From the NCBI GenBank assembly GCA_905235345.1, contig CAJOLO010000050.1:1-28216 (forward strand): a DNA stretch of 28,216 bases. Reading direction: 5' to 3'. The stretch is from an uncultured Lachnospiraceae bacterium. GTDB lineage: Bacteria; Bacillota; Clostridia; Lachnospirales; Lachnospiraceae. Numbering within the stretch: position 1 is the first letter of the stretch; each line of letters opens with the position of its first letter. The translations under genes and the position numbers were made by a program. Of the stretch, positions 15,801 to 22,870 are shown piece after piece. Below the pieces are notes generated by a model. That model worked only from the letters and a program-made list of their open reading frames with translations. It did not search any database and was not told the origin of the DNA.

Positions 15801-17348
15801 GGACTCGAGCTTGCCAAGCAGGCAGCTATATCCGGCGTTAATGAGCTTAGGGAGACTGATGAGGCGGGGGTACTTGCCTTTGATGATAAATACAATTGGA
15901 CGGTTCCCATATCCAAGGTTAATGATGCAGACGAGATTGCGGATAAGATAAGAACTATTGGTGAAGGAGGCGGTACAAGCATATATCCGGCACTGGAGGA
16001 AGCGTATGCAAGGATACTGAAAAGTGATGCCGGGATAAAGCATATAATCCTTCTTACGGATGGGCAGGATGATTTTCGTGATTATAATGTGCTGCTTGAC
16101 CAGATCAACAATGCGGGTATCACGGTCTCGACCGTTGCGGTTGGCAGTGGGTCCGATAAGGTTATGTTAAGTTCGATTGCAGGTATCTGCGGAGGAAGAT
16201 TCTACTATACTGATGTTAATAATTCCATTCCCAGAATATTTGCAAAAGAGGTATATCTTTCGACCAACAACTATCTGATCAATGAAGAGTTTTATCCCGT
16301 GATAAACGGTGATAATGAGATGTTATCGGGAGTGATGGATGATGGGTGTCCTGCACTTTTCGGATACATTGCGGCAAGAGCAAAGCCGAGAGCAGACGTT
16401 ATTCTTGAATCGCCAAAGGGTGATCCGATTCTTTCTACATGGCAGTGCGGACTTGGAAGGACTGTTGCGTGGAACAGTGACGCAACGAATGAATGGACTG
16501 CTGCATTTGGCACCTGGGACAATTATCCTATGCTGTGGTCAAATATAATTCACTATGTAATATCAGACACCGATCTTTCGGGAGATGATCTGGAGATAGT
16601 TAATGAGGGTAACCTGGCGAAGATAATATATGAAACTGAGGAATATGATAAGGATACGGTGGTTTCCGCTGTTATATCAGATGAAAAAGGCGGGACGGAG
16701 GAGATAACATTGGATCCGATAAAGCCTGGCAGTTATCAGGCGGATATCACATCGGATGAGATAGGAATATACAATCTAAGCATCAGAAAGAAAAATGGTG
16801 AGGAAACCGTTAAGAGCTATAATACTGCTTATGCTAAGCAGTATTCACCTGAATATCAGTTTTCTGAAAATGAAGGTATGCTTGCGCAGTTCGTTCAACA
16901 GATGGATGGAACAGAGCTTTCCTTTGAGGATGATATATGGAAATCGAATGCGAAGAGGGTTAGCAGTAAGGTGCCTCTTTCAATGTTCTTTATAGTTCTT
17001 TCCATGGGTTTACTTATGTTTGATATAATTATCCGGAGATTTTCCCTTGATGTGGCGGGCAAAATCAAAGAATATGCTTTGCGGGGATCAGTGCGGTTTA
17101 AAGACATTTTCAACGGAAGAAGGGAAAAAACGGTGGTGGAAAAGATGACGAATAAGGAAGATATGAATGAAAGCGGGATTATACATAATAATGTGAAAAA
17201 TGAGAGGAATTCAGGGAATAATGAAAGAGTAAAAGTGCGTTCGTCCGTTAAGAAAACCGATCATAGCAATAAGGTAACACAAACTGAAACACCGGATAAA
17301 CTTGATATGAATGTTCTGTTAAAAAAGAAGAAGGAAAGAGATCTATAG
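12888..17348 (+). CDS. Giant BatA-like membrane protein with three VWA domains
   Basis: 1486 residues. It starts as BatA-like proteins do (SNLWPLAFLIFIPVIILLYLL, then a second helix about 60-80), followed by VWA domain 1 with MIDAS DTSAS at 95-99. After an ectodomain come two helices (about 550-568 and 578-598), then VWA domain 2 (DVSDS at 612-616). A GATase-like alpha/beta domain follows (from about 840, RVLIVEGKPG ... GGYICIGGDNSYALGGY), with VWA domain 3 (DQSGS at 955-959; LLTDGQDD downstream) apparently inserted in it. A final helix lies near 1363-1384, then a Lys/Glu-rich cytoplasmic tail. It looks like two usual operon proteins, a BatA-like VWA and a VWA/GATase protein, fused end to end near residue 545. 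Three MIDAS sites imply Mg-dependent ligand binding outside the cell. The ribosome site AAGGAGA is strong. Confidence 0.85.
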   Translation: MTFSNLWPLAFLIFIPVIILLYLLKQKVKDQPFSSAILWQEIYKNLEAKTPFEKLKHNILMYLQIIAMLILILALMAPVIRNGGIVTRNTVLVIDTSASMGTICNGGMTRLDEGISGAKNYLDGVNDSGIVTIVACDNEAHIVYQGQDKSIAKKRLGELEPVQVSGTLDVASGIIGSLVSNMDNVDVVCYTDSEFDYESFKRNNDKISLSVESIYSKEENLSVDYVNYAIKDSVFIEAICKVTNHGTGKATTDVSLYLDKDIADVQNVTVEAEESKIVYFKKVNLPENVIKNGLILRAELSEKDSLIADNISSIAVSSNDNRKVLLISEGNVFLEKSLSLVDGAEVYKAEGLNVLGEADDFNLYVFDGISIPDDFDASTVPDNAAYLIINYDYIPSFVTASGNTETNETNILKSNANVTDCMLHFEKSDVTGYVEDYTFGVTEAYTYQLPQWANAIIAAGEGNVVGYYGDTGTHRMGVIGFDIHNTDLALQTEFPVFMSQLTEYLLTGDGIQSEINNFPIDESDVIPIENVSKNGILDKTKTGGRAIRNLLLILAIVILIIEGIIYHLQVHSGKKKQFLVIRGILLACIILAISGVSITKKQRKVETIFLVDVSDSMSGNLAAVEKYLKDNMALMPKKNQAGIVLFGKNTVVEQFMTDSKAFYGLNAAPITTATNIENGVTSACSMFRDGVTKRLVLITDGCENEGSISLAASNMKNKDVELYVIPLNDSVSKNSEVYIDSLETPSVIHAGDHYNIAVSVKSNVETDAILSLYSGRVSKGQKEIHLTKGSNQFVFEDVGEEGTIEQYKAVIEPDEDTISVNNTYVTFSQIESKPRVLIVEGKPGNTEEFEKILTAINIDFDKVTASGVPVSLSQLNEYKAVITVDVHYDDLRRDFAKTLETYVKDYSGGYICIGGDNSYALGGYRDTELSEILPVDMDIEGEKEIPKMAMVMVIDQSGSMTSPSEEDSSVTGLELAKQAAISGVNELRETDEAGVLAFDDKYNWTVPISKVNDADEIADKIRTIGEGGGTSIYPALEEAYARILKSDAGIKHIILLTDGQDDFRDYNVLLDQINNAGITVSTVAVGSGSDKVMLSSIAGICGGRFYYTDVNNSIPRIFAKEVYLSTNNYLINEEFYPVINGDNEMLSGVMDDGCPALFGYIAARAKPRADVILESPKGDPILSTWQCGLGRTVAWNSDATNEWTAAFGTWDNYPMLWSNIIHYVISDTDLSGDDLEIVNEGNLAKIIYETEEYDKDTVVSAVISDEKGGTEEITLDPIKPGSYQADITSDEIGIYNLSIRKKNGEETVKSYNTAYAKQYSPEYQFSENEGMLAQFVQQMDGTELSFEDDIWKSNAKRVSSKVPLSMFFIVLSMGLLMFDIIIRRFSLDVAGKIKEYALRGSVRFKDIFNGRREKTVVEKMTNKEDMNESGIIHNNVKNERNSGNNERVKVRSSVKKTDHSNKVTQTETPDKLDMNVLLKKKKERDL

Positions 17349-17388
17349 TAACCCTCAGAAAATATATCAGAAAAAAAGCTTTGTGTTG

Positions 17389-17417
17389 TTGTGTAAAGAC
17401 AGATAATTTGGTAGAAT
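17389..17417 (+). promoter_or_regulatory. Putative promoter of the membrane receiver gene
   Basis: TTGTGT (17389-17394), a 17-base spacer and TAGAAT (17412-17417), 24 bases before the start codon and followed by AAGGAGG. The -10 is good, the -35 weak. Confidence 0.45.
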
Positions 17418-17440
17418 ATACATAATAAGGAGGTTATCTT

Positions 17441-18262
17441 ATGGAGGAAAAAAAGTCAGAAGAAAAAAAGTCAGAAGAAAAAAAGAAAAATGATAAGAAA
17501 AAAAAGCTGTGGATTATCACGCTGCTTATGATTCTGGTCGTGATTTTTTCAATCATAGCGGTTTACATGCACCATACCAATGAAACTATTATTGAGGAGA
17601 CGATTCTTGTGTCCTTTGTTGCGGTATTCTTAGTTGTTATATGGCGGCATGCGGCATCGGAGGATGTGGGAAGAGAGCATATATCATATACCCCCAAAAA
17701 GAAAGAAGAGAATATAAATAACGGACAGATAAAAGAAACCACTAAGGTTGTGGATAATTTGCCTAATAACCTGAGAAAGAAACCAAAGAACAGAATAATA
17801 CCTGATTATAACATCGGACTGGCAGAAAAACACAGTCATGAAGAAGAGATATCGGATGAATTACTGAAATCGATCGAAACGGATTTTTCGGGTAAACATG
17901 CACTTTTAGTGGATGATAATGATACGAACAGGGAAATTGTGGCATTTACTTTATCTGATTTAGGTTTTGAGGTAAGTGTTGCAAAGAACGGAAAAGAAGC
18001 GGTAGATATGGTAAAGAAATCCTATTATGATGTCATACTGATGGATGTTATGATGCCGGTTATGAATGGATATGAGGCAACTAAAGAAATACGTCAGATT
18101 AAGAATCGCAAGCTGTCACAAATACCAATCGTTGCACTTATATCCAGATCGACCAAAGAGGATATTAAAAAGACTAAAGATGCCGGAATGAACGGACATA
18201 TAACAAAGCCAATAGATGTCACGAAGCTGATAAAAGTGTTGGAGAAAGTAATGCCGGTTTGA
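17441..18262 (+). CDS. Membrane-anchored receiver-domain protein without output domain
   Basis: 273 residues. The N-terminus holds a 15-base tandem repeat giving EEKKSEEKKSEEKKK, then two hydrophobic helices (about 23-43 and 52-68), a linker of about 80 residues, and a CheY-like receiver at about 152-271. The acidic pair is Asp158-Asp159 (LLVDDND), the phosphoacceptor Asp202 (ILMDVMMP) and the lysine Lys256 (ITKPID). The usual switch Thr in the ALTA position is Ile234 here (ALIS), with Ser235 next to it. There is no DNA-binding or enzymatic output domain and no histidine kinase nearby. Receivers ending KPI plus a short helix resemble those of hybrid kinases, so it may come from one. It lies 84 bases before the ATP synthase operon, which has its own promoter. 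Confidence 0.85.
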   Translation: MEEKKSEEKKSEEKKKNDKKKKLWIITLLMILVVIFSIIAVYMHHTNETIIEETILVSFVAVFLVVIWRHAASEDVGREHISYTPKKKEENINNGQIKETTKVVDNLPNNLRKKPKNRIIPDYNIGLAEKHSHEEEISDELLKSIETDFSGKHALLVDDNDTNREIVAFTLSDLGFEVSVAKNGKEAVDMVKKSYYDVILMDVMMPVMNGYEATKEIRQIKNRKLSQIPIVALISRSTKEDIKKTKDAGMNGHITKPIDVTKLIKVLEKVMPV

Positions 18263-18280
18263 AATTATGAGAGAAATTAC

Positions 18281-18309
18281 TTTACTTTCCCATTAAAAAG
18301 AGGTACAAT
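18281..18309 (+). promoter_or_regulatory. Putative promoter of the ATP synthase operon
   Basis: TTTACT (18281-18286), a 17-base spacer and TACAAT (18304-18309) lie about 38 bases before the TTG start of the a-subunit gene. Spacing and -10 fit a housekeeping promoter. Confidence 0.6.
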
Positions 18310-18346
18310 GCTTCATTGAAATGAATAAAGTAAAGGAGATGATTGT

Positions 18347-19033
18347 TTGGATAAACTGGCTGATAGCCTGTTGGAAGAGTTGAATTGTGAGCCCGTCTTT
18401 ACAATTCCTGTCTTTGGAGGAATCGATGTATTGGAATCCGTTGTGGTTACGTGGATAATCATGATAGTCCTGATCGCCCTTGCAATCTTTTTAACAAGAG
18501 ATTTACGAATCGATCACATCAGTAAGAGACAGGCAATTGCTGAACTGATTGTTACCAAGCTGACCGGCATGGTTGATAAGATGATTGGAGAAAAGGGAAG
18601 CCGTTATGTTCCGTATCTCACTACCATCTTAATCTATATCGGTTTTGCCAATATAATCGGTTTGTTCGGATTTAAATCTCCGACGAAGGATTTGAATGTT
18701 ACCATTGCATTGGCATCGATGAGTATTTTGCTGGTGGAAGGTGCAGGTATCTATCATTTAGGCGTGAAGAAATGGCTTCATAAATTCACTGAGCCTATTG
18801 TGGTGATTACCCCGATTAATATATTGGAACTGGTGACCAGACCATTATCATTATGCATGCGACTTTTTGGTAACGTATTGGGTGCATTTGTTATTATGGA
18901 ACTTGTTAAACTTGTAGTACCGGTCATTATTCCGGCAGTATTAAGCTGTTATTTTGATATATTTGACGGATTATTACAGGCCTACGTATTTGTGTTTTTA
19001 ACGTCGCTTTACATAAGTGAAGAGATAGAGTAG
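18347..19033 (+). CDS. atpB: F-type ATP synthase subunit a
   Basis: 228 residues; the membrane stator channel subunit that passes ions to the c-ring. About five or six hydrophobic helices are visible. The essential arginine region is RPLSLCMRLFGNVLGAFVIMEL, matching the conserved RLFGN-type motif in the penultimate helices, and the C-terminus LLQAYVFVFLTSLYISEEIE is typical. The start is TTG at 18347 with AAAGGAGATGA upstream at good spacing. It is first in an operon ordered a-c-b-(delta-alpha)-gamma-beta-epsilon; no atpI-like gene precedes it. Confidence 0.95.
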   Translation: MDKLADSLLEELNCEPVFTIPVFGGIDVLESVVVTWIIMIVLIALAIFLTRDLRIDHISKRQAIAELIVTKLTGMVDKMIGEKGSRYVPYLTTILIYIGFANIIGLFGFKSPTKDLNVTIALASMSILLVEGAGIYHLGVKKWLHKFTEPIVVITPINILELVTRPLSLCMRLFGNVLGAFVIMELVKLVVPVIIPAVLSCYFDIFDGLLQAYVFVFLTSLYISEEIE

Positions 19034-19058
19034 ATAATTAAGAAAAGGAGAAAAAATT

Positions 19059-19280
19059 ATGAATTTAGTAGCAGTTGGAGCAGCACTGGCAGTTATCGGA
19101 GCACTTGGAGCAGGTATAAGTATCGGTCTTGCAACAGGAAAGGCGGCAGAATCAGTGGCAAGACAGCCGGAGGCAGCAGGAGATATCCGTACAATATTGA
19201 TTCTTGGTTGTGCCCTTGCCGAGGCTACCGCTATTTACTGTTTCGTTATCGCATTGATGATTATTTTGATGTTAAAATAG
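19059..19280 (+). CDS. atpE: F-type ATP synthase subunit c
   Basis: 73 residues forming a helical hairpin with the polar loop ARQPEA (about 34-39). The ion-binding carboxylate is Glu55 in CALAEATAIY. Compared with the Na+-dependent Ilyobacter c subunit (ligands Gln32, Val63, Ser66 plus the Glu), the Gln position is Ile24 and the Ser after the Glu is Ala56. The Na+ set is therefore missing, and proton coupling is the better guess. This comparison was done by eye from memory of the Ilyobacter sequence. Ribosome site AAAAGGAGA; 25 bases after the a-subunit gene. Confidence 0.95.
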   Translation: MNLVAVGAALAVIGALGAGISIGLATGKAAESVARQPEAAGDIRTILILGCALAEATAIYCFVIALMIILMLK

Positions 19281-19301
19281 TGAGAAAGGCAAGGTAATAA
19301 T

Positions 19302-19790
19302 ATGCTAAATATAAATGCATTCAATATTATTGCTACCATTGTGAACCTTCTCATACTTTTCATTGCAATGAGACTCCTGTTCTTTAAGCCGATTCTTAAT
19401 ATTATTGCAAAACGGCAGGAGGAAGCGGATAAACAGTTTGATGAGGCCGCTAAGAGGCAGGAAGAGGCTGATGAATTAAAAGCACAGTATGAATCTTCTC
19501 TGGAAAATATCGAAGAAGAGAAGAAACAGGTTGTGCAGGCTGCCAGAAAAGACGCAGACGAGCAATATAAGAAGATTGTAAGCGAGGCCGAAGATAAGGC
19601 GGATAAGATAAGGCAGGATGCGGTTAATGAGGCTGAGAATGAAAAGTCACAGATCATGAAAGCTGCCGAGAAGGAAATAGCAGATATGGTTGTTGATGCA
19701 GCCAGGAAGGTAGTGGGAACACAGAGCGGAGCTGATATAGATGCTTCTCTCTATAATCAATTTTTAGATAAAGCAGGTGATGAACAGTGA
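19302..19790 (+). CDS. atpF: F-type ATP synthase subunit b
   Basis: 162 residues, normal for bacterial b. One N-terminal membrane helix (about 5-25, IIATIVNLLILFIAMRLLFF), then the usual KPILNIIAKR start of the stalk and a long charged coiled coil (KRQEEADKQFDEAAKRQEEADELKAQYESS...). It forms the peripheral stator and should contact the delta domain, which here is part of the next protein. Its TGA stop overlaps the GTG start of the downstream gene by 4 bases, so the two are translationally coupled. Confidence 0.95.
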   Translation: MLNINAFNIIATIVNLLILFIAMRLLFFKPILNIIAKRQEEADKQFDEAAKRQEEADELKAQYESSLENIEEEKKQVVQAARKDADEQYKKIVSEAEDKADKIRQDAVNEAENEKSQIMKAAEKEIADMVVDAARKVVGTQSGADIDASLYNQFLDKAGDEQ

Positions 19791-21811
19791 CACAGGAGGC
19801 ATTAGATTACGCTTCAGATTTGCGTAAGGCAGGTATTTCAAAAGAGTTTCTTGTTGAGACAAAGGATATTTTAGACGCTGTGCCACAGGTTCGAGTGGAT
19901 TTTGAAAATCCTGCTGTTGAGATTGAGAAGAAACATCTGGTTATTCGTAAGGTATTTCCGAGGGAAATTCGTAATTTTTTGCAGGTGTTATGTGACAATG
20001 ATGATTTCTCACTGTTTGATGAGATTTATGAGCAGTATAACACCTTGGACAAGGAAACTGATGATAAGGAGCAGTATGCTGAGCTTATCTATGTAACAGC
20101 TCCTACTGATGAACAGCTTTCAGGAATCCGCAGATTTCTTGCGAAGGAATTTAAGAGGGATGATATTCAGTTAGAACTCAAAGAGGATGCCTCTATAAAG
20201 AGTGGATTTATTTTAAGAGTTGGAACAAAAGAATATGACTGGAGTGAGCAGGGAAGAATCAATCAGTTAAAGGATCGATTGTCAGATGCAATTTCTGCAA
20301 CGGGAAACACTTTCAGTCAGGAGAATATTATATCTATTCTTCGTTCCAATATTGATGATTTTGAGTTAGAGGCTAAGAACAAAGAGATAGGTATCGTCAA
20401 TTATGTGGGTGACGGTATTGTCAATGTGGATGGTATTGATCATGCTTGTTACGGAGAGATTGTAATCTTTGACTGTGGTGTCAAGGGTATGGTGCAGGAT
20501 GTTCGTAGAGATGAGATTGGTGTAATTCTTTTCGGACGCGACACCGATATACATGAGGGCAGCAGGGTTGCAAGAACAGGCAGGATGGCAGGTATTCCCG
20601 TAGGAGATCAGTTCCTTGGCAGAATTATCGATGCATTGGGAGCACCTATTGATAACGAGGGTGAGATTGAGACAGATGAATATCGTCCGATTGAGTATCC
20701 TGCTCCCGGGATTGTAGACAGACTTTCGGTGTCAGTGCCGATGGAGACAGGTATTCTTTCGATTGATTCAATGTTTCCAATCGGGCGCGGACAGAGAGAG
20801 CTTATTATAGGAGACCGTCAGACAGGTAAGACATCGATTGCATTAGACACGATAATCAACCAGAAAGGGAAAGACGTAGTATGTATCTATGTTGCCATTG
20901 GACAGAAGGCATCTACAATTGCGAAGCTGGTTAATACATTGAAGAAGAAAGATGCAATGGAATATACCATTGTGGTTTCCGCTACGGCGTCAGATCCGGC
21001 ACCTTTACAGTATATAGCTCCATATTCCGGAACTGCACTGGCAGAGTATTTTATGTTTAAGGGTAAAGATGTTCTGATAATTTATGACGATCTTAGTAAG
21101 CATGCGGTTGCGTATCGTGCAATCTCGCTGTTATTGGAACGTTCACCGGGACGTGAAGCATATCCGGGTGATGTATTTTATCTTCATTCAAGACTTTTGG
21201 AGCGTTCTTCAAGACTTTCTCCGGAGGCAGGAGGAGGTTCCATCACGGCACTTCCGATCATAGAGACACAGGCAGGAGATGTATCTGCATATATTCCGAC
21301 TAACGTAATCTCAATTACAGATGGTCAGATATATCTTGAGAGTGAACTTTTTAACGCAGGACAGCGTCCGGCGGTTAATGTCGGTCTTTCGGTATCGAGA
21401 GTTGGTGGTGCGGCACAGACCAAGGCGATGAAGAAGGCGGCAGGCAGTATTCGTATTGATCTTGCCCAGTATCGGGAGATGGAGGTATTTACCCAGTTCT
21501 CATCAGATCTTGACGAGAATACAAAGAAGCAGCTTGCACACGGACGTGCATTAATGGAATTGTTCAAACAGCCGTTAGGAAATCCGTTTTCCATGGCTGA
21601 TCAGGTAATTACATTGGTGGCGGCCAACGCACACATCTTCAGTGATCTTCCGGTGGAGAAGTTAAAGCAGTTCAGATATGATCTTTTGCAATATATGTCT
21701 GATGAACACGAAGATATTATCAATGAATTGGAGCAGTCTAAAGACTTGACTGACGATATTAAGGAAGCGATCATTAAGGCTTGTGACGAATACAAGAAGG
21801 AAGTGTTGTAA
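19787..21811 (+). CDS. Fused F-type ATP synthase delta-alpha subunit
   Basis: 674 residues in one frame. Residues 1 to about 172 form a delta/OSCP-type domain: an N-terminal helical bundle, then AELIYVTAPTDEQLSGIRRFL and the family-typical end GFILRVGTKEYDWSEQGRINQLKDRL. Residues from about 174 form a complete alpha subunit of about 500 residues. Its P-loop is GDRQTGKT (342-349), 173 residues later than in E. coli alpha. It also has the arginine finger in VSRVGGAAQ (Arg538) and a normal C-terminus. There is virtually no linker. The start is GTG at 19787, overlapping the b gene (GTGA) with AGGTGA upstream; the stop overlaps the gamma ATG by one base. Separate atpH and atpA genes are the usual state, and no other delta gene is present here. 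See the findings for the stoichiometry question. Confidence 0.93.
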   Translation: MTQEALDYASDLRKAGISKEFLVETKDILDAVPQVRVDFENPAVEIEKKHLVIRKVFPREIRNFLQVLCDNDDFSLFDEIYEQYNTLDKETDDKEQYAELIYVTAPTDEQLSGIRRFLAKEFKRDDIQLELKEDASIKSGFILRVGTKEYDWSEQGRINQLKDRLSDAISATGNTFSQENIISILRSNIDDFELEAKNKEIGIVNYVGDGIVNVDGIDHACYGEIVIFDCGVKGMVQDVRRDEIGVILFGRDTDIHEGSRVARTGRMAGIPVGDQFLGRIIDALGAPIDNEGEIETDEYRPIEYPAPGIVDRLSVSVPMETGILSIDSMFPIGRGQRELIIGDRQTGKTSIALDTIINQKGKDVVCIYVAIGQKASTIAKLVNTLKKKDAMEYTIVVSATASDPAPLQYIAPYSGTALAEYFMFKGKDVLIIYDDLSKHAVAYRAISLLLERSPGREAYPGDVFYLHSRLLERSSRLSPEAGGGSITALPIIETQAGDVSAYIPTNVISITDGQIYLESELFNAGQRPAVNVGLSVSRVGGAAQTKAMKKAAGSIRIDLAQYREMEVFTQFSSDLDENTKKQLAHGRALMELFKQPLGNPFSMADQVITLVAANAHIFSDLPVEKLKQFRYDLLQYMSDEHEDIINELEQSKDLTDDIKEAIIKACDEYKKEVL

Positions 21812-22746
21812 TGGCGAATGCTAAGGAGATTTCCAACAGAATAAAGAGTATTCAGGATACAATGAAGATTACCAGAGCCATGTATATGATGTCTTCCATG
21901 AAACTTAGGAAAGCCAAGAAACAATTAGAGAATACGGAACCGTATTTTTATGCGTTACAGAAAGAAATTACAGACATTCTGTTGCATTTTCCTGATATGC
22001 AGCACTTATACTTTGATAACCGCGAGGAGGATCAGGCAGAATGGGTGAAGCGTAATGCAATCATTGTGGTGACGGCAGATAAAGGAATGGCGGGAGCCTA
22101 TAACCAGAGTGTTTTGAAGGAAGCGATGAAGCTGCTTTCACAGTGTGAAGACTACCGTCTTTATGTAATCGGTGAGGTTGGAAGGCGTTATTTTACCGCT
22201 CAGGGATGTCATATTGAAGAGAACTTTCAGTTTTCCGTTAATAATCCGTCTATTCACCGTGCAAGGATTATCACGGAGCTTATGGTAGAGCTTTATAAAA
22301 GGGATAATATTGACAGTGTGTATGTGGTGTATACACGTATGATCAACAGTATGCGTTCAGAGGTTGATGTGCATCAGGTTCTTCCGCTTAAGACCAAAGA
22401 GTTTTTAAAGAGTGAAATGACAGATAAGCAGGGGGAACAGATTAACAGCGATGACGAGTATCTGATATATCCCTCACCGCAGGATGTAATAGAGAATGTT
22501 GCATATAACTATGTAACAGGTTTTCTGTATGGTGTGCTGGTTGAGGCTTATGCCAGCGAGGAGAATGCCAGAATGATGGCAATGCAGTCTGCTACCGATA
22601 ATGCATATGCTATGCTGCATGATCTTTCTATTGAATTTAACCGTGTAAGACAGGCAGCGATCACGCAGGAGATAACAGAGGTTATCGGCGGTGCGAAGGC
22701 GTTGACCAAGAAGAAGGAAAAAGCTAAAAACGCAAGGAAATATTAA
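21811..22746 (+). CDS. atpG: F-type ATP synthase subunit gamma
   Basis: 311 residues, somewhat longer than the usual ~285-290. It has the conserved N-terminal helix (KEISNRIKSIQDTMKITRAMYMMSSMKLRKA; family hallmark is the IKSI..T.KIT.AM.M.. pattern), the central ADKGMAGAYN (usually D.GLCG..N), and the C-terminal helix ending with a modified ...ATDNAYAMLHDLSIEFNRVRQAAITQEITEVIGGA. This is the rotor shaft. The ATG overlaps the delta-alpha stop (TAATG), with AAGGAAG 8 bases before it. A 124-base gap containing a repeat element follows before the beta gene. Confidence 0.95.
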   Translation: MANAKEISNRIKSIQDTMKITRAMYMMSSMKLRKAKKQLENTEPYFYALQKEITDILLHFPDMQHLYFDNREEDQAEWVKRNAIIVVTADKGMAGAYNQSVLKEAMKLLSQCEDYRLYVIGEVGRRYFTAQGCHIEENFQFSVNNPSIHRARIITELMVELYKRDNIDSVYVVYTRMINSMRSEVDVHQVLPLKTKEFLKSEMTDKQGEQINSDDEYLIYPSPQDVIENVAYNYVTGFLYGVLVEAYASEENARMMAMQSATDNAYAMLHDLSIEFNRVRQAAITQEITEVIGGAKALTKKKEKAKNARKY

Positions 22747-22785
22747 TCGAAAATGAGTATTGTGATGTCCGGGAAGATGCCGGCA

Positions 22786-22827
22786 AAGCTTAAGCACATT
22801 CCACAGTAAGAACGCTCATACGTTCTT
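22786..22827 (+). repeat. Dispersed repeat with hairpin, copy 1
   Basis: The 17-mer AAGCTTAAGCACATTCC (22786-22802) is followed after five bases by a hairpin AAGAACG-ctcata-CGTTCTT (22808-22827). The same 17-mer plus an AAGAACG...CGTTCT hairpin recurs at 26131-26171. It sits between the gamma and beta genes, inside a transcribed operon, and has no U-run. Confidence 0.75.
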
Positions 22828-22870
22828 TGAAAGGTGTCATAATGCAAAAAGAAAGGTGAGATTTCACGAA

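Noticed and set aside
15504..16043. 179-codon minus-strand open frame inside the VWA gene
   Set aside because: It is antisense to VWA domain 3, including its MIDAS motif; no start signal or recognisable domain.
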